Both the position numbers and the translations under genes were made by a program. A stretch of 64,000 nt of DNA, from NCBI GenBank assembly GCA_905221325.1, contig CAJNCS010000005.1, positions 62,001-126,000 of the forward strand, written 5' to 3'. This document shows positions 1-8,300 of the stretch, one piece after another. This DNA is from a bacterium (GTDB taxonomy: Bacteria > Bacillota > Bacilli > Lactobacillales > Streptococcaceae). Numbering within the stretch: position 1 is the stretch's first letter; every line of letters starts with the position of its first letter. A model generated the notes under the pieces. That model ran no database searches and was not told the origin of the DNA. It was given only the letters and a program-made list of their open reading frames with translations.

Positions 1-553
1 ATTGACTGATGAGGAGTGGCAAAAGTATACCATTGCCCAAGGGAATCTAGCTAACGCGAGTATCTATATCGATGATACACCAGGGATTCGAATCACGGAA
101 ATTCGTTCGCGCTCACGCAAACTGGCTCAAGAAACAGGCAATCTAGGATTGATTTTGATAGACTACCTACAGCTTATTACAGGGACTGGTCGTGAGAACC
201 GCCAACAAGAAGTTTCTGAAATTTCTCGTCAGTTGAAAATTCTTGCTAAGGAATTGAAAGTTCCAGTCATTGCTCTTAGTCAGTTATCTCGTGGAGTGGA
301 ACAGCGGCAGGATAAGAGACCAGTCTTGTCTGATATTCGTGAATCGGGTTCTATCGAGCAGGATGCAGATATCGTAGCCTTTCTATATCGTGACGACTAC
401 TATGATCGTGCGGGTGAAGAAGAGGAAGGAATTCCAAATAATAAGGTTGAGGTTATCATCGAGAAAAACCGTAGTGGGGCTCGTGGAACGGTGGAATTGA
501 TTTTCCAAAAAGAATACAATAAATTTTCAAGTATCTCAAAGAGGGAGGCATAA
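1..553 (+). CDS. dnaB: Replicative DNA helicase DnaB/DnaC, C-terminal part (5' end outside window)
   Basis: This is the C-terminal half of the hexameric replicative helicase that unwinds DNA ahead of the replisome. The RecA-like ATPase core is visible: the Walker B-like stretch LGLILIDYLQLI, the strand with VIALSQLSRGVEQR, the DIRESGSIEQDADIV segment and the terminal EVIIEKNRSGARGTVEL typical of DnaB. The N-terminal primase-interaction domain and Walker A lie before position 1, so the frame simply runs in from the left edge. It ends one base before veg and the two are probably cotranscribed. Streptococcal annotations call this gene dnaC or dnaB. Confidence 0.95.
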   Translation, partial: LTDEEWQKYTIAQGNLANASIYIDDTPGIRITEIRSRSRKLAQETGNLGLILIDYLQLITGTGRENRQQEVSEISRQLKILAKELKVPVIALSQLSRGVEQRQDKRPVLSDIRESGSIEQDADIVAFLYRDDYYDRAGEEEEGIPNNKVEVIIEKNRSGARGTVELIFQKEYNKFSSISKREA

Positions 554-554
554 G

Positions 555-821
555 ATGTCAGATGCATTTACAGATGTAGCCAAGATGAAAAAAATCAAAG
601 AAGAGATTAAGGCGCATGAGGGACAAGTCGTTGAAATGACTTTGGAAAATGGCCGTAAGCGCCAAAAAAACAGACTGGGTAAGTTAATTGAGGTTTATCC
701 ATCTTTATTTATCGTTGAATTTGGGGATGTTGAGGGAGACAAACAAGCCAATGTCTATGTTGAATCCTTCACCTACTCAGATATCTTAACAGAAAAGAAT
801 TTGATTCGCTATCTAGACTAA
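555..821 (+). CDS. veg: Veg family protein
   Basis: An 88-residue protein of the Veg family, known in Bacillus for strong expression and for stimulating biofilm matrix genes; its biochemical role is unsettled. Visible family features are the N-terminal helix with KMKKIKEEIKAHEGQVVEM, the basic GRKRQKNRLGKL turn and the C-terminal small beta domain ending in FTYSDILTEKNLIRYL. The start follows the helicase stop by one base with a GAGGGAGG Shine-Dalgarno inside the upstream gene, so translation is probably coupled. A strong hairpin terminator follows immediately. Length is normal for streptococci. Confidence 0.92.
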   Translation: MSDAFTDVAKMKKIKEEIKAHEGQVVEMTLENGRKRQKNRLGKLIEVYPSLFIVEFGDVEGDKQANVYVESFTYSDILTEKNLIRYLD

Positions 822-835
822 GAATCCTAAAATGA

Positions 836-862
836 AGTGAGCTTTGCTCACTTTTTTCTTTT
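836..862 (+). terminator. Rho-independent terminator after veg
   Basis: A 7-bp stem AGTGAGC / GCTCACT with a TTT loop is followed by a T-rich run. It closes the helicase-veg transcript, and its T tail runs directly into the SigX-type site of the next gene. Confidence 0.9.
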
Positions 863-865
863 TCT

Positions 866-873
866 TTCGAATA
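866..873 (+). promoter_or_regulatory. Probable competence SigX (ComX) combox
   Basis: TTCGAATA, one base from the late-competence cin-box TACGAATA, preceded by a T-rich run as is usual for such sites. It lies 48 bp before the start of the choline-binding CHAP hydrolase. CbpD is a known late competence gene in pneumococcus, so site and gene agree. The T/A difference at base 2 leaves some doubt. Confidence 0.65.
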
Positions 874-880
874 GTATAAA

Positions 881-894
881 CGAGGGTAACCTCG
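881..894 (+). other. Short hairpin with GUAA loop in the cbpD-like leader
   Basis: CGAGG-GTAA-CCTCG is a perfect 5-bp stem closed by a GNRA-type tetraloop. It lies between the combox and the ribosome binding site, hence near the 5' end of the expected transcript. No T-run follows, so it is not a terminator. A role in mRNA stability is only a guess. Confidence 0.5.
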
Positions 895-920
895 GAAATT
901 TATATTATTAAGGAGAATGA

Positions 921-2030
921 ATGACGTTTTTAAAATCAGGAGTTAAGAAGAGTAGATGTACTCAGTTGAGTGTAGGGCTGGCTACTTTGTTTGTTACAAG
1001 TACCTTTTTGTTTGGTGGAGAATCGGTTCAGGCTGACAGTGTAGCGCGTGGAGATGACTACCCGCTTCACTATAAAAATGGTAGTGTGGAAATCGACCAG
1101 TGGCGTATGTATTCTCGCCAGTGTACGTCTTTTGCTGCCTTTCGTTTGAGTAGTGTAAATGGCTTTGAGATTCCGCCTGCTTATGGAAATGCAAATGAAT
1201 GGGGGCACCGCGCAAGGCGAGAAGGCTACCGTGTTGACAGCAAGCCAGAAATTGGCTCTATCGCTTGGTCGACAGAAGGTTATTATGGGCATGTGGCCTG
1301 GGTATCAAATGTATCAGGGGATACGATTGAGATTGAAGAGTATAACTATGGTGTTAGGGAGAAATACAATCGTCGCAGCGTAAAAGCTAGTTCTATGACA
1401 GGCTTTATCCATTTTAAGGACTTGGTAGGGAATGGTGGTAGAACTGGAAATCCTATCAGGTCAGGGCTGGCATCTAGTGGAACTCACACGTTTACTCAAA
1501 AGTCTGCCATTCGAAACCAGCCGTCAAGCACAGCGCAAGTTATCGACTACTACTATCCTGGTGAAAATGTTAGCTACGATCAAATCGTAGAAAAGGACGG
1601 TTATAAGTGGCTTAGTTACCTGTCCTATAGTGGAATGAGGAGATACGTCCAGTATATGGAAACAGAATCGGTGGAGAATGGTTGGAAGAAGCAAAACGGT
1701 ATTTGGAATTACCGTGAGAATGGGAAACTCGCAACTGGTTGGAAGAAAATAAATGGCAGTTGGTATCACTTCAAAGAAAATGGAACCATGTCAACAGGTT
1801 GGGTAAAGGATGGCTCGCATTGGTACTATCTAAAGGCATCAGGGGAGATGCAGACAGGTTGGCTCAAGGAAAATGGGACATGGTATTATTTGGAAAGTTC
1901 AGGGGCTATGAAGTCTAGTCAGTGGTTCCAAGCAGGAGGAAAGTATTACTACGTCAATGCTTCAGGGGCTTTAGCAGTGAATACCACTGTGGATGGCTAT
2001 CGAGTAGATAGTAATGGAGCGAGAATCTAG
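921..2030 (+). CDS. cbpD: CbpD-like choline-binding murein hydrolase (CHAP - SH3b - choline-binding repeats)
   Basis: Secreted cell-wall hydrolase of 369 residues. A Sec signal peptide (about 1-39, ending near SVQADS) is followed by a CHAP amidase/endopeptidase domain (about 45-165) with the expected Cys68 in RQCTSF, His124 in YYGHVAWV and the Glu/Asn of EEYNYG near 139-142. Then come one SH3b-like domain (about 188-247) and five choline-binding repeats of the GW-Y type (253-369). In pneumococcus CbpD is released during competence and lyses non-competent sister cells (fratricide). As I remember, pneumococcal CbpD is about 448 residues with two SH3b domains; this protein is shorter with one. 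The combox upstream and AAGGAG before the ATG support this start. Orthologue or close paralogue of CbpD cannot be separated here. Confidence 0.85.
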   Translation: MTFLKSGVKKSRCTQLSVGLATLFVTSTFLFGGESVQADSVARGDDYPLHYKNGSVEIDQWRMYSRQCTSFAAFRLSSVNGFEIPPAYGNANEWGHRARREGYRVDSKPEIGSIAWSTEGYYGHVAWVSNVSGDTIEIEEYNYGVREKYNRRSVKASSMTGFIHFKDLVGNGGRTGNPIRSGLASSGTHTFTQKSAIRNQPSSTAQVIDYYYPGENVSYDQIVEKDGYKWLSYLSYSGMRRYVQYMETESVENGWKKQNGIWNYRENGKLATGWKKINGSWYHFKENGTMSTGWVKDGSHWYYLKASGEMQTGWLKENGTWYYLESSGAMKSSQWFQAGGKYYYVNASGALAVNTTVDGYRVDSNGARI

Positions 2031-2102
2031 AAAGAATATAAAAAAGAGAACTTCACTACCATTTGCCTATTCTTTCCGATGGTATTTTTCCCCTCTTTCC
2101 TT

Positions 2103-2108
2103 TATAAT
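2103..2108 (+). promoter_or_regulatory. -10 box very close to polA start
   Basis: TATAAT stands seven bases before the polA ATG. Transcription from it would begin at or next to the start codon. The -35 region (around 2080-2085) is weak. Confidence 0.5.
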
Positions 2109-2114
2109 GGGTGT

Positions 2115-4748
2115 ATGGACAAGAAAAAATTATTATTAATTGATGGATCCTCTGTTGCCTTTCGAGCTTTTTTTGCGCTCTATCAGCAGCTGGATCGGTT
2201 TAAAAATGCTAATGGCCTTCATACCAATGCAATCTACGGTTTTCAACTCATGTTGAATCATGTCTTAGAGCGGGTTAAGCCCAGTCATGTTTTGGTAGCT
2301 TTTGATGCAGGTAAGACGACTTTCCGAACAGAGATGTATGCAGACTACAAGGGTGGTCGCGCTAAAACTCCAGATGAGTTTCGTGAGCAATTTCCCTTCA
2401 TTCGTGAGTTGTTAGACCATCTTGGGATTCGACACTATGAGCTGCCCCAGTATGAGGCGGATGATATCATTGGAACCCTAGGTCGTTTGGCTGAGAAGAA
2501 TTCTTTTGATGTGACAATCGTTAGCGGAGATAAGGATTTGATCCAGTTGACGGATGAACATACAGTAGTTGAGATTTCCAAGAAAGGTGTGGCTGAGTTT
2601 GAGGCCTTTACGCCAGACTATCTCATGGAAAAGATGGGCCTCACGCCAGCTCAGTTCATTGATCTTAAGGCCCTCATGGGGGATAAGTCTGATAATATCC
2701 CTGGTGTCACGAAAATCGGTGAAAAGACGGGCATCAAGCTCTTGCTGGAACATGGTTCGCTTGAGGGTATTTATGAAAATATTGATGGGATGAAGGCTTC
2801 TAAGATGAAGGAAAATCTCATCAATGACAAGGAACAAGCCTTTTTATCTAAAACGTTGGCGACCATTGAGACTCAGGCACCGATTGAGATTGGCCTTGAT
2901 GATTTGGTCTATAATGGCCCAGATGTGGAAAATCTCGGGAAATTCTACGATGAGATGGGTTTCAAACAGCTCAAACAAGCTCTAAATGTTTCGTCGAAGG
3001 ATGCGCCTGAGAGCTTGGATTTCACTATCGTTGACCACGTCAGTCAAGACATGCTGAGTGCCGACTCTATCTTCCACTTTGAACTCTTTGGTGAGAACTA
3101 CCATACAGATGACTTGGTTGGTTTTGCCTGGTCCTGCGGGGATAAACTTTACGCCACAGACAAACTTGAGCTCTTGCAGGAGCCGATTCTCAAGAATTAT
3201 CTAGAAAAAACACCTCTAAAAGTGTATGACTTTAAGAAAGCGAAGGTTCTTTTAAATCGCTTGGGCTTGAACCTGCAGGCCCCCGCTTTTGACAGTCGTC
3301 TGGCAAAATACTTACTCTCAACAGTCGAGAACAATGAAATCTCAACTATTGCGAATCTCTATGGCCAGACTTATCTGGCTGATGATGAGACTTTTTACGG
3401 TAAGGGGGTCAAGAAAGCTATCCCTGAGAGAGAGAAATTCTTGGAGCATTTGGCTCGCAAGGTTGCTGTATTGGTTGAGACCGAACCGATTTTACTTGAG
3501 AAACTCAGTGAACATGGGCAGTTAGATCTCCTCTATGACATGGAGCAGCCTCTGGCCTTTGTCCTTGCTAAGATGGAAATTGCTGGGATCAAGGTCAAAA
3601 AAGAAACCCTGCTTGAGATGCAGGCTGAAAATGAGGTCGTCATTGAGCAACTCACTCAAGAGATTTATGAGCTAGCTGGTGAAGAGTTTAATATCAACTC
3701 GCCTAAGCAGTTGGGCGTGCTTCTCTTTGAAAAGCTCGGTCTTCCTCTGGAATATACCAAGAAAACCAAGACAGGTTACTCGACAGCGGTGGATGTGCTA
3801 GAGCGACTGGCTCCTATTGCGCCGATTGTTAAGAAAATCCTCGATTATCGTCAGATTGCTAAGATTCAATCTACCTATGTGATTGGTTTGCAGGACTGGA
3901 TTTTGGATGATGGCAAGATCCACACGCGCTATGTGCAGGATTTGACTCAGACTGGGCGTCTGTCTAGTGTGGATCCAAACTTGCAAAATATCCCTGTTCG
4001 TTTGGAACAAGGCCGTCTCATTCGTAAGGCTTTTGTACCTGAGTGGGAGGATAGTGTCCTTCTCAGCTCGGATTATTCACAGATTGAATTGCGCGTTTTG
4101 GCTCATATTTCTAAGGATGAGCACTTAATTAAGGCCTTTCAAGAGGGAGCAGATATCCATACCTCGACGGCCATGCGGGTCTTTGGAATTGAACGTCCTG
4201 AGGATGTGACTCCAAACGACCGTCGTAATGCCAAGGCGGTTAACTTCGGAGTGGTTTACGGGATTTCAGACTTTGGCTTGTCTAATAATCTGGGCATCAG
4301 CCGTAAGGAAGCAAAAGCCTACATTGACACTTACTTTGAACGCTTCCCAGGTATTAAAAACTACATGGATGAAGTGGTACGTGAAGCGCGTGATAAGGGA
4401 TATGTAGAGACCCTCTTCAAGCGTCGTCGCGAGTTGCCAGATATTAATTCGCGCAACTTTAACATTCGTGGTTTTGCAGAGCGGACGGCCATCAACTCTC
4501 CTATCCAGGGCTCAGCAGCAGATATTCTCAAGATTGCTATGATCCAGCTAGACAAAGCTTTGGTAGAAGGCGGCTATCAGACCAAGATGCTGTTGCAAGT
4601 GCATGATGAAATTGTCCTTGAGGTTCCGAAATCAGAGCTAGCAGCGGTCAAAGTGCTGGTGAAACAAACCATGGAAGAAGCCATCCAGCTCAGTGTTCCC
4701 CTCATCGCTGATGAGAATGAAGGAGCAACCTGGTACGAGGCTAAATAA
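2115..4748 (+). CDS. polA: DNA polymerase I
   Basis: An 877-residue repair and Okazaki-processing polymerase. The N-terminal 5' nuclease domain (about 1-290) carries LLLIDGSSVAFRAFFAL, VAFDAGKTTFR and SGDKDLIQL. A degenerate 3'-5' exonuclease-like domain follows (about 300-470), known to be inactive in the pneumococcal enzyme. The polymerase domain has motif A DYSQIELRVLAH near 653, motif B RRNAKAVNFGVVYG near 702 and motif C HDEIVLEV near 830. I chose the ATG at 2115 (MDKKKLLLIDGSS) over an in-frame upstream codon because family members begin here. No Shine-Dalgarno precedes it and a TATAAT sits seven bases upstream. In pneumococcal genomes as I remember them polA lies elsewhere, so this neighbourhood is a rearrangement or a species difference. 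Confidence 0.97.
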   Translation: MDKKKLLLIDGSSVAFRAFFALYQQLDRFKNANGLHTNAIYGFQLMLNHVLERVKPSHVLVAFDAGKTTFRTEMYADYKGGRAKTPDEFREQFPFIRELLDHLGIRHYELPQYEADDIIGTLGRLAEKNSFDVTIVSGDKDLIQLTDEHTVVEISKKGVAEFEAFTPDYLMEKMGLTPAQFIDLKALMGDKSDNIPGVTKIGEKTGIKLLLEHGSLEGIYENIDGMKASKMKENLINDKEQAFLSKTLATIETQAPIEIGLDDLVYNGPDVENLGKFYDEMGFKQLKQALNVSSKDAPESLDFTIVDHVSQDMLSADSIFHFELFGENYHTDDLVGFAWSCGDKLYATDKLELLQEPILKNYLEKTPLKVYDFKKAKVLLNRLGLNLQAPAFDSRLAKYLLSTVENNEISTIANLYGQTYLADDETFYGKGVKKAIPEREKFLEHLARKVAVLVETEPILLEKLSEHGQLDLLYDMEQPLAFVLAKMEIAGIKVKKETLLEMQAENEVVIEQLTQEIYELAGEEFNINSPKQLGVLLFEKLGLPLEYTKKTKTGYSTAVDVLERLAPIAPIVKKILDYRQIAKIQSTYVIGLQDWILDDGKIHTRYVQDLTQTGRLSSVDPNLQNIPVRLEQGRLIRKAFVPEWEDSVLLSSDYSQIELRVLAHISKDEHLIKAFQEGADIHTSTAMRVFGIERPEDVTPNDRRNAKAVNFGVVYGISDFGLSNNLGISRKEAKAYIDTYFERFPGIKNYMDEVVREARDKGYVETLFKRRRELPDINSRNFNIRGFAERTAINSPIQGSAADILKIAMIQLDKALVEGGYQTKMLLQVHDEIVLEVPKSELAAVKVLVKQTMEEAIQLSVPLIADENEGATWYEAK

Positions 4749-4760
4749 GAAAGATATGAT

Positions 4761-4795
4761 AGAGTTTGAAGTACTTGCCTTCAAACTCTTTTTCA
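4761..4795 (+). terminator. Rho-independent terminator after polA
   Basis: A perfect 11-bp stem AGAGTTTGAAG / CTTCAAACTCT with a 7-nt loop is followed by TTTT. Confidence 0.93.
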
Positions 4796-4817
4796 TGATT
4801 TTCTGTAAGCAGCTTCC

Positions 4818-4846
4818 TTGACATCTTACTTGTTTTGCGTTATCAT
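4818..4846 (+). promoter_or_regulatory. Promoter of the thi transporter operon
   Basis: Near-ideal housekeeping promoter: TTGACA (4818-4823), 17-bp spacer, TATCAT (4841-4846). The predicted transcript starts near 4853, just before the TPP aptamer. Confidence 0.85.
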
Positions 4847-4856
4847 ATGTCCATAT

Positions 4857-4947
<91 letters not shown>

Positions 4948-4960
4948 GCCGAATTCTTCA

Positions 4961-4995
4961 CCTTTTCCGTATATGGAAGGGGTTTTCTTTTTGTC
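4961..4995 (+). terminator. Riboswitch expression-platform terminator
   Basis: CCTTTTCC pairs with GGAAGGGG (8 bp with two G-U pairs), followed by TTTTCTTTTTG. It lies between the TPP aptamer and the first gene, as expected for a transcription-attenuation platform. Confidence 0.85.
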
Positions 4996-5023
4996 AAAAG
5001 GAAGCCTAGAAGAGGAGGTTTTT

Positions 5024-5314
5024 ATGAAAGCAAGCATTGCCTTGCAAGTCTTGCCCCTATCACAGGGGATTGACCGGATTGCTATTATCGATCAGGTTAT
5101 TGCTTATCTGCAAGCTCAGTCCGTAACCATGGTGGTGACACCCTTTGAAACGGTCTTGGAAGGAGAGTTTGATGAGCTCATGCGTATTCTCAAAGAAGCG
5201 CTAGAAGTGGCAGGGCAGGAGGCAGATAATGTCTTTGCCAATGTCAAAATAAATGTAGGAGAGATTTTAAGCATCGATGAGAAACTTGAAAAGTATGATG
5301 AGACGACACATTAG
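5024..5314 (+). CDS. Thiamine-binding family protein (MTH1187/YkoF-like)
   Basis: A 96-residue ferredoxin-like-fold protein of the thiamine-binding (former DUF77) family; YkoF of Bacillus binds thiamine or its pyrimidine. Visible family pattern: SIALQVLPLSQG strand, IDQVIAYLQ helix, VVTPFETVLEGEFDELMRIL and the final ANVKINVGEILSIDEKL strand. It has no membrane segment or signal, so it is cytosolic, perhaps a soluble carrier or sensor. The start at 5024 follows AGAGGAGG at ideal distance. It is first in a riboswitch-controlled operon, and the next gene overlaps its end. Confidence 0.88.
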   Translation: MKASIALQVLPLSQGIDRIAIIDQVIAYLQAQSVTMVVTPFETVLEGEFDELMRILKEALEVAGQEADNVFANVKINVGEILSIDEKLEKYDETTH

Positions 5315-6035
5315 TCTTTTGGGCTTTATAGGAGTCTTGTCGGTCTGGCAGTTAGCGGGAATATTCAAACTTTTACCCAAGTTTATCCTACCAACTCCCT
5401 TTGAAATTCTCCAGGCCTTTGTTCGTGACAGAGAATTTCTCTGGCACCATAGCTGGGCGACCTTGAGAGTGGCTTTACTCGGACTAGTCTTAGGAGTCTT
5501 GATTGCCTGTCTCATGGCGGTGCTTATGGACAGTCTGGCTTGGCTCAATGACTTGATTTACCCTATGATGGTGGTTGTTCAGACCATTCCGACCATTGCT
5601 ATAGCTCCTATCCTGGTCTTGTGGCTAGGCTATGGAATTTTGCCCAAGATTGTCTTGATAATCTTGACGACAACCTTCCCTATTATCGTCAGTATTTTGG
5701 ATGGATTTAGGCATTGTGACAAGGATATGCTGACCTTGTTTAGCCTGATGCGAGCCAAGCCTTGGCAAATCCTGTGGCATTTTAAAATCCCTGTCAGTCT
5801 GCCCTACTTTTATGCAGGTCTGAGGGTCAGTGTCTCCTACGCCTTTATCACAACAGTGGTATCTGAGTGGTTGGGAGGCTTTGAAGGACTAGGTGTTTAC
5901 ATGATTCAGTCCAAGAAACTGTTTCAGTATGATACCATGTTTGCCATTATTATTCTGGTGTCACTCATCAGCCTTCTAGGAATGAAGCTGGTCGATATTA
6001 GTGAAAAATATGTGATTAAATGGAAACGTCCATAG
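5295..6035 (+). CDS. thiX: ABC transporter permease for a thiamine precursor (ThiX-like)
   Basis: A permease of the SsuC/TauC/ThiX type with about six membrane segments. The EAA-loop region appears as LMRAKPWQILWHFKIPVSLPYFYAGLRV (shown here only as LMRAKPWQILW ... PYFYAGLRV). It would form the channel for a hydroxymethylpyrimidine or formylaminopyrimidine precursor with the binding protein and ATPase that follow. I place the start at the double ATG 5295/5298 (MMRRHISLL), overlapping the previous gene by about 20 bp; an in-frame ATG at 5277 is possible but has no better ribosome site. Substrate is inferred from the TPP riboswitch and the binding-protein family. Confidence 0.85.
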   Translation: MMRRHISLLGFIGVLSVWQLAGIFKLLPKFILPTPFEILQAFVRDREFLWHHSWATLRVALLGLVLGVLIACLMAVLMDSLAWLNDLIYPMMVVVQTIPTIAIAPILVLWLGYGILPKIVLIILTTTFPIIVSILDGFRHCDKDMLTLFSLMRAKPWQILWHFKIPVSLPYFYAGLRVSVSYAFITTVVSEWLGGFEGLGVYMIQSKKLFQYDTMFAIIILVSLISLLGMKLVDISEKYVIKWKRP

Positions 6036-6069
6036 AAGACGTTTGAGAAAAAGAAAAGAGGAAATAAAA

Positions 6070-7077
6070 ATGAAGAAAACATGGAAAGTGTTTTTAACGA
6101 TTGTAACAGCTCTTCTAGCTGTCGTGCTTGTGGCTTGTGGTCAAGGGACTGCTTCTAAGGACAACAAAGAATCAGAACTCAAGAAGATTGACTTTATCCT
6201 AGACTGGACGCCAAATACTAACCACACAGGGCTGTATGTTGCCAAGGAAAAAGGTTATTTCAAAGAAGCTGGAGTGGATGTTGATTTGAAATTGCCACCA
6301 GAAGAAAGCTCATCTGACTTGGTAATCAATGGCAAAGCGCCATTTGCTATCTATTTCCAAGACTACATGGCTAAGAAATTGGAAAAAGGAGCAGGCATTA
6401 CTGCCGTTGCCGCTATCGTTGAGCACAATACATCAGGAATCATTTCTCGTAAATCTGACAATGTCAGCAGCCCAAAAGACTTGGTTGGCAAGAAGTACGG
6501 TACTTGGAATGACCCAACTGAACTTGCTATGTTGAAAACCTTGGTAGAATCACAAGGCGGAGACTTTGAGAAGGTCGAAAAAGTACCAAACAACGACTCA
6601 AACTCCATCACACCGATTGCCAATGGCGTCTTTGATACTGCTTGGATTTACTACGGTTGGGATGGTATCCTTGCTAAATCTCAAGGCGTAGACGCTAACT
6701 TCATGTACTTGAAAGACTATGTCAAGGAGTTTGACTACTACTCACCCGTTATCATCGCTAACAACGACTATCTCAAAGACAACAAAGAAGAAGCTCGTAA
6801 AGTCATCCAAGCTATCAAAAAAGGCTACCAATATGCCATGGAGCATCCAGAGGAAGCAGCAGATATCCTCATCAAGAATGCACCTGAACTCAAGGAAAAA
6901 CGTGACTTTGTCATCGAATCTCAAAAATACTTGTCAAAAGAATACGCAAGTGACAAGGAAAAATGGGGACAATTTGATGCTGCTCGCTGGAATGCCTTCT
7001 ACAAATGGGATAAAGAAAATGGCATCCTTAAAGAAGACTTGACAGACAAGGGCTTCACTAACGAATTTGTAAAATAA
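6070..7077 (+). CDS. thiY: Thiamine-precursor ABC transporter substrate-binding lipoprotein (ThiY/NMT1-like)
   Basis: A 335-residue lipoprotein with a hydrophobic leader and lipobox LVAC (Cys near 24). The mature part is an NMT1/THI5-like domain: KIDFILDWTPNTNHTGLYVAK at the front (cited as ILDWTPNTNHTGLY), GYFKEAGVDVDLKLPPE, LVGKKYGTWNDPTELAM and a C-terminal helix-rich lobe. This family binds pyrimidine precursors of thiamine outside the cell. The start at 6070 follows AAGAGGAAA; an upstream in-frame start would put charged residues before the signal. Its stop overlaps the start of the ATPase gene (TAATG). Confidence 0.9.
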   Translation: MKKTWKVFLTIVTALLAVVLVACGQGTASKDNKESELKKIDFILDWTPNTNHTGLYVAKEKGYFKEAGVDVDLKLPPEESSSDLVINGKAPFAIYFQDYMAKKLEKGAGITAVAAIVEHNTSGIISRKSDNVSSPKDLVGKKYGTWNDPTELAMLKTLVESQGGDFEKVEKVPNNDSNSITPIANGVFDTAWIYYGWDGILAKSQGVDANFMYLKDYVKEFDYYSPVIIANNDYLKDNKEEARKVIQAIKKGYQYAMEHPEEAADILIKNAPELKEKRDFVIESQKYLSKEYASDKEKWGQFDAARWNAFYKWDKENGILKEDLTDKGFTNEFVK

Positions 7078-7805
7078 TGACAGAAATTAGACTAGAACAC
7101 GTAAGTTATGCCTATGGCGATGAAAAGATTTTAGAGGATATCAACTTGCAGGTGAAGTCAGGTGAAGTAGTTTCTATCCTAGGTCCAAGTGGTGTTGGAA
7201 AGACCACCCTCTTTAATCTAATCGCTGGGATTTTAGAAGTCCAGTCGGGGCGAATTGTCCTTGATGGCGAGGAGAATCCTAAGGGGCGCGTGAGTTATAT
7301 GTTGCAAAAGGATCTCCTCTTGGAGCACAAGACGGTGCTTGGCAATATCATCCTGCCTCTCTTGATTCAAAAGGTGGATAAGGCAGAGGCTATTGCCCGA
7401 GCGGATGAGATCCTTGCGACCTTCCAGTTGACAGCTGTACGGGACAAGTATCCTCACGAACTCAGTGGAGGGATGCGTCAGCGTGTAGCCTTGCTCCGGA
7501 CCTATCTTTTCGGGCACAAGCTCTTTCTCTTGGATGAGGCCTTTAGTGCCTTGGATGAGATGACCAAGATGGAACTCCACGCTTGGTATCTGGAGATTCA
7601 CAAACAGTTGCAAATGACGACCCTCATCATCACGCATAGTATTGAGGAGGCACTCAATCTCAGCGATCGCATCTATATCTTGAAAAATCGCCCCGGGCAA
7701 ATTGTTTCAGAAATTAAACTAGATTGGTCTGAAGACGAGGACAAGGAAGTCCAAAAAATTGCCTACAAACGTCAAATCTTAGCGGAATTGGGATTAGATA
7801 AGTAG
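7077..7805 (+). CDS. thiZ: Thiamine-precursor ABC transporter ATP-binding protein (ThiZ-like)
   Basis: A 242-residue ABC ATPase. Walker A is GPSGVGKTTL (about 37-46), the signature is LSGGMRQRVALLRT, Walker B is LFLLDEAFSALD and the H-loop is ITHSIEEAL. The closest subfamily is the nitrate/sulfonate/ThiZ type. It overlaps the binding-protein stop codon by one base and completes the riboswitch-controlled transporter. No terminator hairpin with a T-run follows it, so read-through into the small genes downstream is likely. Confidence 0.92.
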   Translation: MTEIRLEHVSYAYGDEKILEDINLQVKSGEVVSILGPSGVGKTTLFNLIAGILEVQSGRIVLDGEENPKGRVSYMLQKDLLLEHKTVLGNIILPLLIQKVDKAEAIARADEILATFQLTAVRDKYPHELSGGMRQRVALLRTYLFGHKLFLLDEAFSALDEMTKMELHAWYLEIHKQLQMTTLIITHSIEEALNLSDRIYILKNRPGQIVSEIKLDWSEDEDKEVQKIAYKRQILAELGLDK

Positions 7806-7832
7806 AAAAATAGGGAGTTGGTGAAGATTATC

Positions 7833-7857
7833 CTTTACCAGCGCCCTTTTTGTAAAG
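7833..7857 (+). other. Weak hairpin downstream of thiZ
   Basis: CTTTAC / GTAAAG form a 6-bp stem around a 13-nt loop containing the only T-run. It lacks a U tail after the stem, so it probably does not terminate. Confidence 0.3.
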
Positions 7858-7877
7858 CAATAGAAAGAGTGTACGAC

Positions 7878-8180
7878 ATGTTAAGCAGACTGAAGAAATT
7901 ACGGAGAGAAAATGGAACATCAGTTGTTTCCTTTGCATTTATTTCAATTGCTATAGTATCAGGATTTATAATTTACTTTAGTCCTGATATTGCAAAGTCA
8001 TTAGGATTAGATGAAAAAAGATTTGAAAACGTAGTGGGAACAGTTTTAACTCCGACATTATTATTTATAGGTTATTTAATTTTTGAAAAATCTGTAGATA
8101 AATATCGAGAAGAAATTAAAGAGGAACAGAAAATACTAAAAGAAAAACAGAATGAGTTGGGAGACAATTTTAAAAGTTAA
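7878..8180 (+). CDS. Small two-span membrane protein, unknown function
   Basis: About 100 residues. A basic N-terminus (LSRLKKLRREN) leads into membrane segment 1 (VVSFAFISIAIVSGFIIYF), a short loop FSPDIAKSLGLDEKRFENVVG, membrane segment 2 (TVLTPTLLFIGYLIF) and a charged coiled-coil-like tail rich in K and E. An in-frame TTG at 7818 would add 20 residues, but the ATG at 7878 has an AAAGAG site and a more typical membrane-protein start. The protein resembles the product at 8301 (YFS.D after span 1, a V.G motif, then LG(Y/F)..F(E/D)K after span 2), suggesting an old duplication. I do not recognise the family. Codon use looks more AT-rich than in thiZ or clpC. Confidence 0.7.
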   Translation: MLSRLKKLRRENGTSVVSFAFISIAIVSGFIIYFSPDIAKSLGLDEKRFENVVGTVLTPTLLFIGYLIFEKSVDKYREEIKEEQKILKEKQNELGDNFKS

Positions 8181-8300
8181 GAGAAAATTAGAGTTGTTGG
8201 TGGAATAGGTTTCCTTTACTAAGGAAAATGGAGACATAGTAAAAAGCACGTTTGACCGTGCTAGCGGAAGTAGAAAGGCTAAAAATGAAAGGCGATTATT
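8181..8300 (+). other. Structured spacer with leader peptide in the small-protein cassette
   Basis: Two hairpins are visible: TTTCCTT-tact-AAGGAAA (about 8208-8225) and AGCACG-tttgac-CGTGCT (about 8246-8263). A 7-codon frame MKGDYYE runs from 8285 to 8308 and overlaps the ATG of the next gene at 8301, with AAAGG before each start. Neither hairpin has a U tail. The arrangement suggests coupled or structure-controlled translation of the gene at 8301. Confidence 0.4.
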
